Shown piece by piece: positions 1 through 8,253 of a stretch of 14,397 nucleotides of DNA (its first letter is position 1; the number at the start of each line of letters is the position of its first letter). A model generated the notes under the pieces. That model was not told where the DNA came from and did not search any database. It worked only from the letters and a program-made list of their open reading frames with translations. The stretch is from JAGPKI01 sp052034135. GTDB lineage: Bacteria > Caldisericota > Caldisericia > UBA6126 > JAGPKI01. Both the position numbers and the translations under genes were made by a program. The stretch is from positions 1-14,397 of the forward strand of contig JBPOJC010000058.1 in assembly GCA_052034135.1 (NCBI GenBank). Direction: 5' to 3'.

Positions 1-1
1 T

Positions 2-73
2 GGGCGGGTGGCTCAGTGGTAGAGCACTTCCCTCACACGGAAGGGGTCACAGGTTCGAACCCTGTTCCGCCCA
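2..73 (+). tRNA. tRNA-Val (anticodon CAC)
   Basis: A full cloverleaf can be folded by eye. The acceptor arm GGGCGGG (2-8) pairs with TCCGCCC (66-72), with one G-T pair. The anticodon stem CTTCC (27-31) pairs with GGAAG (39-43) around the loop CTCACAC, giving anticodon CAC at 34-36 for valine GTG codons. The T arm is ACAGG/CCTGT around TTCGAAC. The discriminator is A73. CCA is not encoded, so it must be added after transcription. It lies 8 bases before the next tRNA, so the two are probably one transcript. Confidence 0.96.
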
Positions 74-81
74 GAGATTTT

Positions 82-154
82 GCCGACGTAGCTCAGTTGG
101 TAGAGCAGCTGATTCGTAATCAGCAGGTCATCAGTTCGACTCTGATCGTCGGCT
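82..154 (+). tRNA. tRNA-Thr (anticodon CGT)
   Basis: The acceptor arm GCCGACG (82-88) pairs with CGTCGGC (147-153). The anticodon stem GCTGA (108-112) pairs with TCAGC (120-124) around the loop TTCGTAA, giving anticodon CGT at 115-117 for threonine ACG codons. The T arm is ATCAG/CTGAT around TTCGACT. The discriminator is T154 and CCA is not encoded. The 3' end lies only 28 bases before the start codon of the kinase gene, with no visible terminator or promoter between them. Confidence 0.96.
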
Positions 155-170
155 TAAAATAACCCGTATA

Positions 171-177
171 GGGGGTG
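171..177 (+). promoter_or_regulatory. Ribosome binding site of the kinase gene
   Basis: GGGGGTG matches the Shine-Dalgarno consensus GGAGGTG with one change and sits 5 bases before ATG 183. It lies wholly inside the short spacer after the tRNA-Thr 3' end, so the message can be translated even if its 5' end is made by tRNA 3' processing. Confidence 0.6.
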
Positions 178-182
178 GAGTA

Positions 183-2978
183 ATGATAGAAGGTCAGTTC
201 TTTGGTGAATACGAAGTTGTTGAAGAAATTGGAAGAGGTGGTATGTCAATTATTTATAAAGCAAAACATCCAAATCTTCCGAAGTATGTTGCCATAAAAG
301 TTCTCTCAAAATATTATTCTGAGGATCCAGCATTCTTGGAAAGATTTAAAAAAGAGGCTAAAATTCTTTCATCTTTCCGACATCAGAACATTGTTTATAT
401 TATAGATTTTAAAAAAGAAGATAATCTCTTTTTCATAGTTATGGACTATATTGATGGTTACACTGTCAGAAAGTTAATAGAAAACTCTGGACCATTATCT
501 CTAAAAATAGCTACTAATGTTGTTAAAAGCGTTCTAAATGCGTTATACTATGCTCATAGAAAAGGCGTAATCCATAGAGACTTAAAGACTTCTAATATCA
601 TGATTGATGAGAGCGGAAAAGTCCTTGTTACAGATTTTGGCTTGGCAAAAGAGATAAATATCGATGTTGTGCAAGAACCTTCTGCCCAAATTTCGGGCAC
701 AATTGAATATATGGCACCCGAGCAATTTGATCCCAAATTAGGCCCAGTTACAGAGAGAACTGATATATATTCTCTGGGTATTTCGTTTTATGAAATGGTG
801 ACAGGCAAGCTTCCTTTTTCTGGTGATTCTCTTGTAAATATAGCTTTTAAACATCTGTCATCTTTGCCAGAATCTCCCAGGACATTAGTTCCAACACTTT
901 TACCAAAGGCTGAGAATATTATCCTTAAGATGCTTGAAAAAGATCCAGCAAAGAGATATCAATCTGCTGAGGAAGCCTTAACAGATATAAATGAGCTCGA
1001 AGATATTTTAAAATATTACAAAGAGCCTAAAGAAGAGGTTTCTGACTCTTATTTTGAAATTGTTGAAGGTTCCTCTTCTAAAAAGGAAGAAAGTAAGGTT
1101 GAACCTTCTGAAGTAAAAGAAGATCCTTTAATTGGCAAAGTTGTAGGAGGTAGATACCGAATCGATAAGCTTTTACTTAAAAGAGTATTTAGCAAACTTT
1201 ATTTTGGTACAGACTTAAATTCAAATAATTATGTAACAATTCAGGTACCAAACGATTCAAGACCAACCTTTAAAACAAGAATTGAAAGCGAAGTAAAGGC
1301 ATTAAAAGGAATAGATAACCCTTTATTTATAAAATTTCTTGATGTTATTTCAGAGGATGATTTATGTTTTGTTATAAGAGAATTTGCTGAGGGGGACTCT
1401 ATAAGGAGTTTATTAAGAAAAAGAAAACCATCAATAGAAGATAGTGTTAAAATTATTATGGATGTATTGGAAGGTGTTCAATTTCTTCATGAAAAGGGTA
1501 TAATCCATAGAGACATAAACTCAGATACGATTATTGTAACGCCAGATGGTAGAGCAAAAATTACTTTTTTAGGCTTAACAAGGGTTGAGGATGCATCTTC
1601 CGTATCAAGTGGAGAATTTTTAGGTGTTGTGCAATATACAGCGCCTGAACAAATTACAGAATCTCGCTCTGATGTACGGAGTGAGATTTATTCTATAGGT
1701 ATTTTATTGTTTGAGCTTTTGACTGGCTCGCCACCGTTTGATTCTCCTCTTCCTGTTGAAGTAATGGATATGCAGCTTAAAAAGCTTCCAAGATTCCCAG
1801 AAAATTCACAAATGGATATTCCTTTAGGTTTGCAAAGAATTATACTTAAAGCTTTGGCAAAATCTCCTGAACAAAGATTTCAAACACCAAAAGAAATGAT
1901 TAATGAACTTAATAATTTTTTGCTTTCTTACTTCGGAAAGAAAGAAGAAGTAGAAGAAAGCAAAGTTCAAGATGCCTCTTCAATTATTTTTGAAGACCTG
2001 AAGAAAACTTCAAAAGCAGGTGGAAAGAAAATTTCTTTTTCTTTGAAGAAAAAGGAGAAAAAACCTAAATTAGAAAAAGTCGATATTTCTAAAAGTATAG
2101 ATGTAGGATTAAAAGAGAGACGAACAAAAATTTCACCTTCCAAGATAAAGCCAACAACTCCCAAGAAAGCAGCCGAGAAAAAAACTTTTAAATATTCGAA
2201 ACCTATCTTTTATATAATTGTGTGTATAGTACTTATTGTTACTCTATATTTTGGCTTTATTAAAGACAATTTATTATTAAGTGAAAATGCAACTCAAGTA
2301 AATATTTCACCACCTTCTAAACGTATAGAATTAAGTAGCTTTATGCCTTATGAATTCATTTTACCAATAAACGGAAAAGCAAATATTACAAAAGTTGAAA
2401 TTAAGGGTCTCCCAGAAGATGTAGTCGGAGAAGCAAGGTTATCCAATAATAATATAAATGTAGTGCTTTACTCTTTATCGGGACAGAGAGTATTACCATT
2501 CAATTTTAGCGTAATAGGTTATAATAAAGATAATAATGAATCTGTAAAATTAAACTTGTCCGGAGTGGTCTTAAATAAAAATGCAAAAGTGTTGAGTTTT
2601 GCGCTCTCTGATACCAATTTTGAGCTTATTTCAGAAAATGGAGTTGAATTTAAAAAGTTTAATACAAAACCCTTAATCTATAATTTTAATATCTATCTAC
2701 CATTAAGAGATATTGTTACTGTTTTTGATGGTAAACTTGAATATAATTTTGAAGAGCAGGCTATAACTACCGAGTTTAAAGATAATGTATTTAAGTTCTA
2801 TCTATTTAAACCTCAGTATTATATTAATGATAAACTTATTCTTGATGGTAGTCCCATAATTGAAATTGATGATAAAGCTTACGTTTCTTTGATATTTGTC
2901 AGTTATAATCTTAATTTATCTTTTAAATTTAATGTTGATAAAGAAGGTAAAAATAGAGTTACTATTACATATTTTTAA
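183..2978 (+). CDS. Transmembrane Ser/Thr protein kinase with tandem kinase and pseudokinase domains
   Basis: 931 residues. Kinase domain 1 (about 8-270) is complete: glycine loop GRGGMS (17-22), VAIK Lys39, helix-C Glu58, HRD 131-133 with Lys135 and Asn138, DFG 151-153 and APE 178-180. It should be an active Hanks-type kinase. Domain 2 (about 324-580) has the fold but looks inactive: no glycine loop, VAIK replaced by VTIQ (Gln354), the catalytic-loop Asn replaced by Thr449, and DFG replaced by FLG (462-464). HRD 442-444 and APE 487-489 remain. A Lys/Glu-rich linker (about 584-670) leads to one membrane span (about 674-692). The outer part is beta-rich, and residues about 835-925 resemble the copper amine oxidase N-terminal-like domain, a wall or ligand-binding module (inferred). 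Kinase outputs inside and a sensor outside suggest a receptor kinase. It is 14 bases upstream of the Tad gene cpaE, so it probably belongs to that operon. Its target is unknown. Confidence 0.93.
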   Translation: MIEGQFFGEYEVVEEIGRGGMSIIYKAKHPNLPKYVAIKVLSKYYSEDPAFLERFKKEAKILSSFRHQNIVYIIDFKKEDNLFFIVMDYIDGYTVRKLIENSGPLSLKIATNVVKSVLNALYYAHRKGVIHRDLKTSNIMIDESGKVLVTDFGLAKEINIDVVQEPSAQISGTIEYMAPEQFDPKLGPVTERTDIYSLGISFYEMVTGKLPFSGDSLVNIAFKHLSSLPESPRTLVPTLLPKAENIILKMLEKDPAKRYQSAEEALTDINELEDILKYYKEPKEEVSDSYFEIVEGSSSKKEESKVEPSEVKEDPLIGKVVGGRYRIDKLLLKRVFSKLYFGTDLNSNNYVTIQVPNDSRPTFKTRIESEVKALKGIDNPLFIKFLDVISEDDLCFVIREFAEGDSIRSLLRKRKPSIEDSVKIIMDVLEGVQFLHEKGIIHRDINSDTIIVTPDGRAKITFLGLTRVEDASSVSSGEFLGVVQYTAPEQITESRSDVRSEIYSIGILLFELLTGSPPFDSPLPVEVMDMQLKKLPRFPENSQMDIPLGLQRIILKALAKSPEQRFQTPKEMINELNNFLLSYFGKKEEVEESKVQDASSIIFEDLKKTSKAGGKKISFSLKKKEKKPKLEKVDISKSIDVGLKERRTKISPSKIKPTTPKKAAEKKTFKYSKPIFYIIVCIVLIVTLYFGFIKDNLLLSENATQVNISPPSKRIELSSFMPYEFILPINGKANITKVEIKGLPEDVVGEARLSNNNINVVLYSLSGQRVLPFNFSVIGYNKDNNESVKLNLSGVVLNKNAKVLSFALSDTNFELISENGVEFKKFNTKPLIYNFNIYLPLRDIVTVFDGKLEYNFEEQAITTEFKDNVFKFYLFKPQYYINDKLILDGSPIIEIDDKAYVSLIFVSYNLNLSFKFNVDKEGKNRVTITYF

Positions 2979-2980
2979 CG

Positions 2981-2985
2981 AGAGG
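2981..2985 (+). promoter_or_regulatory. Ribosome binding site that supports a TTG start of cpaE
   Basis: AGAGG lies 7 bases before TTG 2993. It sits in the 14-base gap after the kinase stop codon, so it both supports the TTG start and argues for translation of cpaE from the same message as the kinase. Confidence 0.7.
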
Positions 2986-2992
2986 ATTTAAG

Positions 2993-4174
2993 TTGATTGA
3001 AGGTTCTGGATTAATTTCAAAATTATCAGTTTTAATTGCTATTTCAGATACTGAAGAAGCAAAGAAAATAGAAGATGCAATAAAGAATGAAACTGATTTA
3101 ATTATTGAAGATACAATAAATGATGGTTTTCTTCTATCAGAAAAAGTTAAGATTGCCGTTCCAGATATAATTATTCTCGATTATCATTTGAAAAATATTA
3201 ATGTCTTAGAATTTGTTGAAGAGGCAGTTATCAGATATCCCGCAACTGCAACTATAATAATTGTGAATGAGGAAGACCTTGTTGACTTAAGGAAGCTCAT
3301 TATTATAAGAAATGTTATCACTAGGCCTTTAAAATTTGATGAATTGCCAAGATTAATAAGAAACGCCTTTGTCTCCACAATTAAAAAGAGGAAGCTTTTA
3401 TCGTCCTCATTTAAAGAAAAAAAGCCAGGTGTATTAATAACAGTTTCGTCTGCAAAGGGAGGTGTTGGTAAATCAGTTATTTCAGCAAACTTGAGCTTAA
3501 TCTTAGGAAATTTAAAAGAACAGTATAAAACCATACTACTGGACCTTAATATTCCTTATGGTGACCAAAAAGCAATTCTCGGGATTAGCCCTGAAAAAAA
3601 CCAATCTATAATCGATTTAATACGAATATCTGACGAGTTAACTCCTGCTCGAATTAACTCTGTTGCAGTAAGGAGTGAAGCTTATCCAAATTTTGACATA
3701 GTGCTTTCGCCAAATAAAGCTAATTCATATGAAGAGATTGATACTGCTTCATTAGTTCAAACCATAAAAGCTCTTAAATTAATGTATGATTTTATAATAA
3801 TTGATGCAAATCCTGGAGTTGACCGCTTAAATCAGACAATTTTTAAGGAATCCGATAGAATTTTAGTTCTTTTTACTCCAGAAATCTCTTCAATTTATAG
3901 GCTTGTTAACTTTTTAAGAGACTTCCAAGGTTTACGTATAGCGAGACCGCCTGACTTAATATATAACAAAAGAAGCAAAAAAGCGGATAAAACTGTTGGA
4001 AATATTCTTGCTAAAGTTCTTCCTTATCCAATATATGCATCAATTACTGAAGATATTAAGAATTTCACCGATTCTCTTAATTATCTTTACCCTATTGTTA
4101 CAAAAAAAGGTCCTGTAAGGAATGATATGTTGCGTCTTGCTCAGGCATTACTTGAGTGGTATAATCAATTATAA
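2993..4174 (+). CDS. cpaE: CpaE/TadZ-like Tad pilus localisation ATPase
   Basis: 393 residues, TTG start backed by AGAGG. The N-terminal part (about 11-128) is a receiver-like domain with Asp63 at the phosphoacceptor place (ILDYHL). The acidic pair after strand 1 is weak (SD at 18-19) and the conserved Lys-Pro is Arg-Pro (111-112), so it may be an atypical receiver that is not phosphorylated in the usual way. The C-terminal part (about 146-393) is a ParA/MinD-type ATPase with deviant Walker A KGGVGKS (155-161), Walker A' region ILLDLN (181-186) and Walker B IIIDANPG (268-275). Members of this family place the Tad machine at the cell pole or membrane. The stop codon overlaps the next start by one base (TAATG), so it is translationally coupled to the motor ATPase. 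Confidence 0.92.
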   Translation: MIEGSGLISKLSVLIAISDTEEAKKIEDAIKNETDLIIEDTINDGFLLSEKVKIAVPDIIILDYHLKNINVLEFVEEAVIRYPATATIIIVNEEDLVDLRKLIIIRNVITRPLKFDELPRLIRNAFVSTIKKRKLLSSSFKEKKPGVLITVSSAKGGVGKSVISANLSLILGNLKEQYKTILLDLNIPYGDQKAILGISPEKNQSIIDLIRISDELTPARINSVAVRSEAYPNFDIVLSPNKANSYEEIDTASLVQTIKALKLMYDFIIIDANPGVDRLNQTIFKESDRILVLFTPEISSIYRLVNFLRDFQGLRIARPPDLIYNKRSKKADKTVGNILAKVLPYPIYASITEDIKNFTDSLNYLYPIVTKKGPVRNDMLRLAQALLEWYNQL

Positions 4175-5511
4175 TGGACCTATTAAATTCGGAAGAATTT
4201 TATAAAAGTATTAGAGCTTATGTTTTCAATTTTATCTCTCCTTCTGAAATTTTACGTGAAAAGGATGAGAATCCAGAAAAGCTTAAGGAAAAATTACGAA
4301 ATCTCTCAATAAAGGCTATTCAAGAATCCAAGAAGATAATTCCAATAGTTCATCAGGAAGCAATTATCAATAGACTTATAAATGAAGTTTTTGGATTTGG
4401 TATAATACAACCACTTTTAGATGACGATGACATAACTGAAATTATGATAAATGGACCAAAAGAGGTTTATGTAGAGCGAAATGGTAAAATCGAACTAACT
4501 GATTTAAAGTTCGATAGTCATGATCAAATTCTACAGATTATTGATAGAATTGTTAGCCCTTTAGGAAGAAGAATTGATGAATCAAGCCCTGTTGTTGATG
4601 CGAGACTTCCTGATGGAAGTAGAATTAATGCAGTTATTCCACCAATATCTGTTAAAAGCCCCACTCTCACAATAAGAAAATTTAAGGAAACCATCCTCGA
4701 CTATGAAAGCCTTATTAACCTCGGTACTTTATCAAAAGAAATGAGCACTTTCATAGATTCTCTTGTGAAAGCGCGAGTAAATATTTTAATCTCAGGTGGT
4801 ACTGGCTCAGGTAAAACTACATTATTAAATGTTTGCTCTACCTCTATTCCTAAAGATGAAAGAATAATAACAATTGAAGATTCAATAGAACTTAAGCTTC
4901 ATCAGCCACACGTTGTTTCTCTCGAGGCAAGGCCACCAAACATCGAAGGAAAGGGTGAGGTTACTATAAGAGACCTTGTGATAAATTCTCTCCGAATGCG
5001 ACCTGACAGAATTATAGTTGGAGAAGTAAGAGGACCAGAAGCTTTTGATATGCTTCAAGCTATGAATACCGGGCATGATGGCTCATTGTCTACTATTCAC
5101 GCTAACTCTCCAAAAGATGTTATTTCAAGACTTATTTCTATGGTATATATGGCTGGGGTGGATATGCCTGTAATAGTTTTACGAGAGATGATTTTTAGTG
5201 CCATTGAAGTTATTATTCAAACCACTCGATTCCGTGATGGATCGCGAAGGATTACTTCTATAAGTGAGCTTGCTTCTTTAGAAAATGGCGAGATAATAAT
5301 GCACGACATTTATAAGTTTGAATTTGAAAATATTGACCAAAAAGGTAAAGTTACTGGTAAATATTTATATAATGGCATAGGCGAAAGAATAGAAAAAAAG
5401 ATTTCAGGCTTTTTTAAGGAAGAAAGTAGAGAAGAAGAAACTGATAAAATAAAGATTGACTCTATCCTCAAGATTCTTGAAAATGAAGAAATTGATTCTT
5501 CTGAAAAATAA
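4174..5511 (+). CDS. cpaF: CpaF/TadA-type secretion motor ATPase of the Tad system
   Basis: 445 residues, a type II/IV secretion hexameric ATPase that would power pilus assembly at the cytoplasmic face of the membrane. Seen in order: an N-terminal helical part; a linker region (about 60-160) with ITEIMINGP; Walker A GGTGSGKTT (208-216); the Asp box around TIEDSIEL (233-240); Walker B DRIIVGEVRG (278-287); and the His box HDGSLSTIHAN (301-311). All the catalytic motifs are intact. The charged tail after about residue 410 is longer than the core needs and has no recognised role. The ATG overlaps the cpaE stop by one base. A gap of 84 bases follows before tadB. Some nomenclatures call this gene tadA. 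Confidence 0.96.
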   Translation: MDLLNSEEFYKSIRAYVFNFISPSEILREKDENPEKLKEKLRNLSIKAIQESKKIIPIVHQEAIINRLINEVFGFGIIQPLLDDDDITEIMINGPKEVYVERNGKIELTDLKFDSHDQILQIIDRIVSPLGRRIDESSPVVDARLPDGSRINAVIPPISVKSPTLTIRKFKETILDYESLINLGTLSKEMSTFIDSLVKARVNILISGGTGSGKTTLLNVCSTSIPKDERIITIEDSIELKLHQPHVVSLEARPPNIEGKGEVTIRDLVINSLRMRPDRIIVGEVRGPEAFDMLQAMNTGHDGSLSTIHANSPKDVISRLISMVYMAGVDMPVIVLREMIFSAIEVIIQTTRFRDGSRRITSISELASLENGEIIMHDIYKFEFENIDQKGKVTGKYLYNGIGERIEKKISGFFKEESREEETDKIKIDSILKILENEEIDSSEK

Positions 5512-5556
5512 CATCAATTAGTGAAAAATGCCTTTTATTTTGATAAGTAAAAAATT

Positions 5557-5562
5557 TATAAT
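5557..5562 (+). promoter_or_regulatory. Possible -10 element upstream of tadB
   Basis: A perfect TATAAT lies 33 bases before the tadB start in the only sizeable gap of the Tad gene run. No good -35 lies at 16-18 bases; TTGATA at 5540-5545 is only 11 bases away. In such AT-rich sequence this could be chance. Confidence 0.22.
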
Positions 5563-5595
5563 AAAAGAAGATAGAAAAGTTTAAGGGCTTAAAAA

Positions 5596-6426
5596 ATGAG
5601 TAATAAGAAAAATAAAAAAATTGTTCCTTTAAAAATTTTTGACCCTTTCATCGTAAAGAAGGGTAAAGAAAAACCTTCTGTTACATCTAAGGTTAATTCA
5701 AGAATTTCCAATCTTATTGCAGAGCTTGATTTAAAAATAACACCAATTTTATTTGTGATAGCTATAATTCTTTTTGCAGTAATTGTCTTTTTGCTCTTTA
5801 TGTTCATTTTTAACGATGTAGTTATGGCTATTTTAGGCCTAGTTGGTGGCATTATAGTTTTCAGGAGCTTTTTAACCCGCAAAAGAAAAGAAAAAGAAAC
5901 ACTTTTTACTAAACAGCTTCCAGATGCCCTAATAGCTGTGGCTAACTCTTTAAAGGCAGGGTTTTCACTTGATCAAGCATTTGAGTTTGCTTCTATTTCC
6001 ATGCCTGAACCTACTAAGAGCGAGTTTTCGAGAATACACCTTAATTATAGAGTAGGCTACTCATTACAAGAAGCAATCGAGGCACTTCCAAAAAAGTATA
6101 ATAATACTGAGGTAAAACTCTTTGTATCAAGTTTAATTTTGCAAAACCAGATTGGAGGAAATGTTATTCCATTCTTAAATGAGTTAAGTGAAGTTTTAAG
6201 AGAACGTCTTCAATTAAAAGAGCAGGTCGTCGTGGGTACTTCGCAACAGAGGCTTTCAGCAACAATCGTTACCATAATTCCTTATGCTATACTTATGCTT
6301 TTACAGCTTTCAGGCTATAACGCTTTAACATCTACTTTTCGAGGGGTTCTTCTCCTAATATTTGCTATATGTTTGCAGGGCGTTGGATTGGTCGTAATGA
6401 ATAATTCAATGAAAATAGATATTTAA
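5596..6426 (+). CDS. tadB: TadB-like inner membrane platform protein (T2SS F family)
   Basis: 276 residues; ATG preceded by AAGGG (5583-5587) at 8 bases. A basic N-terminus is followed by two membrane spans (about 49-71 and 74-93). Then comes a cytoplasmic type II secretion F domain (about 105-235) with the typical QLPDALIAVANSLKAGFSL start (108-125) and GGNVIPFLNELSEVLRER (187-204). Two C-terminal spans follow (about 221-238 and 248-268). With TadC it should form the membrane platform that couples the CpaF motor to pilin extraction. The length is normal for TadB. TadC follows after 3 bases. Confidence 0.92.
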   Translation: MSNKKNKKIVPLKIFDPFIVKKGKEKPSVTSKVNSRISNLIAELDLKITPILFVIAIILFAVIVFLLFMFIFNDVVMAILGLVGGIIVFRSFLTRKRKEKETLFTKQLPDALIAVANSLKAGFSLDQAFEFASISMPEPTKSEFSRIHLNYRVGYSLQEAIEALPKKYNNTEVKLFVSSLILQNQIGGNVIPFLNELSEVLRERLQLKEQVVVGTSQQRLSATIVTIIPYAILMLLQLSGYNALTSTFRGVLLLIFAICLQGVGLVVMNNSMKIDI

Positions 6427-6429
6427 AAG

Positions 6430-8244
6430 ATGAACTTAACTCCTTTTGACCAATTTATAATAATTGCAATTATTATTCTCTTAAGTATTTTAATTTTAGT
6501 TTCCACCTACAATAGAAGGCGGGAAAGAGCAAAAAAGAAAGCTGAATTAGTTTTTGGTGAACCATTAAAAAAACCTAAAAAGAAAAAATCTCCAAACATA
6601 ATAATAGGCACTCTCTATAACCTTTCAAAAGCTTTTTTTAAATTATTTCCGACTTTAGAAAAAATTCTTCCGTTTCCAAAAGGTAAATCTTTAAAGGATA
6701 TTGAATATCGCCTTGACCTAGCCGGTAGGCCATTTGACCTCGATGCAAAAAGTTTTATTAAGCTTAAATATTTTTCTGCTTTGATTTTCTTCTTTATTTT
6801 ATCAATTGTTGCCTTGGGTAATAGCAGGTATGACTATTTTATATGGGCTTTAGTTTTTGGTGTCATAGGTTATTTTTACCCGGACATATATTTAAAAAGC
6901 CTTCTTGATAACAGAAAAAAGCAAATTAGCAGGGAACTACCCGATGCAATGGACTTTATTTCGTTGAGTCTCGCAGCAGGAATGAACTTTCAATATGCCG
7001 TTGATGAATATGTAAAAAGAAATGATACTCTGCTCGCAGATGAATTTTCAATTTTCTCAAATAATGTAAGGGTTGGAATGTCAAGAGTTGAAGCCTTTCA
7101 ACATATGCTTGAGAGGAATGAATCAGCTGAACTTAGAAGTTTTCTTAGTTCTGTTATACAGGCAGAAAGACTTGGAACACCATTAAGGCCAGTGATTACT
7201 TCTCAGGCTGAGGAGCTTAGAATCAAGAGAAGGCAAGTAATTGAAAAATCTATCGCTTCAGCTCCTGTTAAAATGCTTTTTCCTCTAATTCTTTTTATTT
7301 TACCAGCAATGATGGTCATAATATTGGGGTCAGTTTTACTTCCTTCGGCTGAATCAGGGAAGAGTGTCGCCATGACAACTAAAAATTATCTTTATTATAG
7401 AGTAACTCCTGGTGTTAAAGTTAGTATTAATGGTAAAGATTTTCCAATTCTTAATATAAGAAAATCTTCAACTGGTAATAGTGATTATATTATTGAGGTA
7501 GAACCCCCTATAATGATTAGTGCATCTGAAGAAAGATATCTTAGAAATTTCTTTGATAAAAATAAGAATGTCAATAATGCTTACTTTGTGAGGATTGAGC
7601 TTCCTGAGAATAATTTGGTTTATCTTAATATGGAAATAACCGCTAAAAACGGAGTAAAAAACAAAAAGCTATTAGTGTATAAATATGTAAAACTTGAAAT
7701 GGCTGATTTTACAGATTCAACTATTTCGAGCAAAAATAAAAAAATAAGTTTCAGTGGAAATGTATCAGTTGGTTGTAGGGTGAATTTATCACTTAATGGT
7801 AACCCCCTCCCGCTAAAAAGCTTTGATGAAAATAGTGGCTACTTTTTATCTAAAGTGGGAACACTTAAAGGTGGAACGAATAAATTAATTATTAATATTA
7901 TTGATGAAACTGGGTTAAGTTGTTCTGTAACCAAGTATATTAAATATGAAGGAGTCGAAGTAAGAGCTGATTTTAAAGAAAAGAAAGAAACATTTGAGTC
8001 GTTCGCTACATTGGTAGGTAAAGCCACAAAAGGTAGCATTGTGGTTATAAAAAAGGAAATAACTGAAAAAGGTAAAGTAGTTTACAAAGATGTAATAAAA
8101 ATCAATATAGGGGCAGAGGACGAAAATTTTGAAGTAAAATTGCCCATTGAGCCCGGAACAAATAAGTTTCTCATATATGCCGTAAAAGGTGACTTGGAAA
8201 GCCCTTACATAAGACGTGAAATTGTAAGAAAACTCATTGAGTAA
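6430..8244 (+). CDS. tadC: TadC-like platform protein with a large Ig-like extracytoplasmic extension
   Basis: 604 residues; TadC is usually around 300. Residues 1-305 are a normal TadC: a first span (about 8-26), a basic loop, spans near 115-131 and 136-150, a T2SS F domain (about 165-280) with ELPDAMDFISLSLAAGMNF (169-187) and ERLGTPLRPVITSQAEELR (246-264), and a last span (282-304). That topology puts the remainder outside the membrane. The extra 300 residues are beta-rich, without further spans. Residues about 437-506 look like a bacterial Ig-like or glucodextranase-B-like domain (NGNPL, then G-F, then GGTNKLIINIIDETG). Residues about 509-596 look like a second one ending PGTNKFLIYAVKGD. 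Residues 320-430 are not recognised. No frameshift is needed: the reading frame is continuous from the last span into the extension. The extension could bind wall polymer, the pilus or the kinase's outer domain (inference). Confidence 0.9.
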   Translation: MNLTPFDQFIIIAIIILLSILILVSTYNRRRERAKKKAELVFGEPLKKPKKKKSPNIIIGTLYNLSKAFFKLFPTLEKILPFPKGKSLKDIEYRLDLAGRPFDLDAKSFIKLKYFSALIFFFILSIVALGNSRYDYFIWALVFGVIGYFYPDIYLKSLLDNRKKQISRELPDAMDFISLSLAAGMNFQYAVDEYVKRNDTLLADEFSIFSNNVRVGMSRVEAFQHMLERNESAELRSFLSSVIQAERLGTPLRPVITSQAEELRIKRRQVIEKSIASAPVKMLFPLILFILPAMMVIILGSVLLPSAESGKSVAMTTKNYLYYRVTPGVKVSINGKDFPILNIRKSSTGNSDYIIEVEPPIMISASEERYLRNFFDKNKNVNNAYFVRIELPENNLVYLNMEITAKNGVKNKKLLVYKYVKLEMADFTDSTISSKNKKISFSGNVSVGCRVNLSLNGNPLPLKSFDENSGYFLSKVGTLKGGTNKLIINIIDETGLSCSVTKYIKYEGVEVRADFKEKKETFESFATLVGKATKGSIVVIKKEITEKGKVVYKDVIKINIGAEDENFEVKLPIEPGTNKFLIYAVKGDLESPYIRREIVRKLIE

Positions 8245-8253
8245 GATTTTTAC

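Noticed and set aside
1..154. Integration site (att) at the tRNA genes
   Set aside because: No second copy of a tRNA 3' end and no integrase is seen in the window.
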